From CAG-791 sp963629395 (GTDB lineage: Bacteria > Bacillota > Clostridia > Lachnospirales > Lachnospiraceae): a DNA stretch of 12,116 nt. The stretch is taken from assembly GCA_963629395.1 (NCBI GenBank), contig CAVGIV010000070.1, positions 1-12,116 on the forward strand, read 5' to 3'. Position numbers and translations under genes: made by a program. Below, piece by piece: positions 12,086-12,116 of this stretch (positions are counted from its first letter, which is position 1; each line of letters opens with the position of its first letter). Under the pieces are notes generated by a model. The model worked only from the letters and a program-made list of their open reading frames with translations. It searched no databases and was not told the origin of the DNA.

Positions 12086-12116
12086 ACATAAAGCAGATAA
12101 AACAGCCGCAGAGCGG

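Overview
The window looks like chromosomal DNA of a Gram-positive Clostridia, most likely a Lachnospiraceae-type gut or oral Firmicute. This is an inference from the mix of families (a YerC/TrpR-like regulator, a UPF0735 ACT-domain protein, a TelA-like protein, a YfhO-family membrane protein, a double-glycine RiPP-type precursor and a CcpA-type cre site), from strong AGGAGG-like ribosome binding sites and from roughly balanced GC content. No rRNA, tRNA, CRISPR array, transposase or phage gene was seen.

Layout. Positions 1-215 hold the end of a hairpin-rich repeat, a short tandem array of its terminal motif and a strong bidirectional terminator. A MATE efflux gene (254-1621, minus) follows. 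A 426-base divergent region carries a perfect cre-like operator and a consensus sigma-A promoter. That promoter reads into a 105-residue double-glycine (Nif11-like) RiPP precursor (2048-2365, plus) with its own terminator, then an AEC-family permease (2475-3398) whose stop codon lies in the loop of a 17-bp perfect hairpin. A new promoter precedes a 35-residue lysine-rich small protein (3486-3593) and a plus-strand run: TelA-like protein, divergent CobO/BtuR-like P-loop protein, dapA, dapB and a eukaryotic-type hisA (to 7868). After an intergenic stretch with two strong hairpins and one repeat end come three minus-strand genes: cold-shock protein (8188-8391), YfhO-family GT-C-like membrane protein (8465-11002) and a YerC-type regulator (10968-11258). 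The regulator is divergent from a UPF0735 ACT-domain protein (11451-11906). The window closes with a complete 177-bp repeat with terminal inverted repeats and three internal hairpins (11909-12085).

How it fits together. dapA and dapB catalyse consecutive steps towards diaminopimelate and lysine. They are tightly spaced with the CobO-like gene upstream (3-nt gap) and hisA downstream (ATGA overlap), so these four probably share a transcript. The YerC-type regulator overlaps the 5' end of the YfhO gene. A perfect 9-2-9 palindrome between the regulator and the ACT-domain gene is a candidate operator for one or both.

The most unusual parts are (i) the orphan RiPP precursor, whose core has a CxC motif and no Ser or Thr, with no modification enzyme nearby, and (ii) a dispersed repeat family ending in GTAACTATTCAGCACC. 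Its pieces recur at both window ends and between genes, and it shares a GCC-TGAT-GGC hairpin tip with the hairpin that encloses the permease stop codon.
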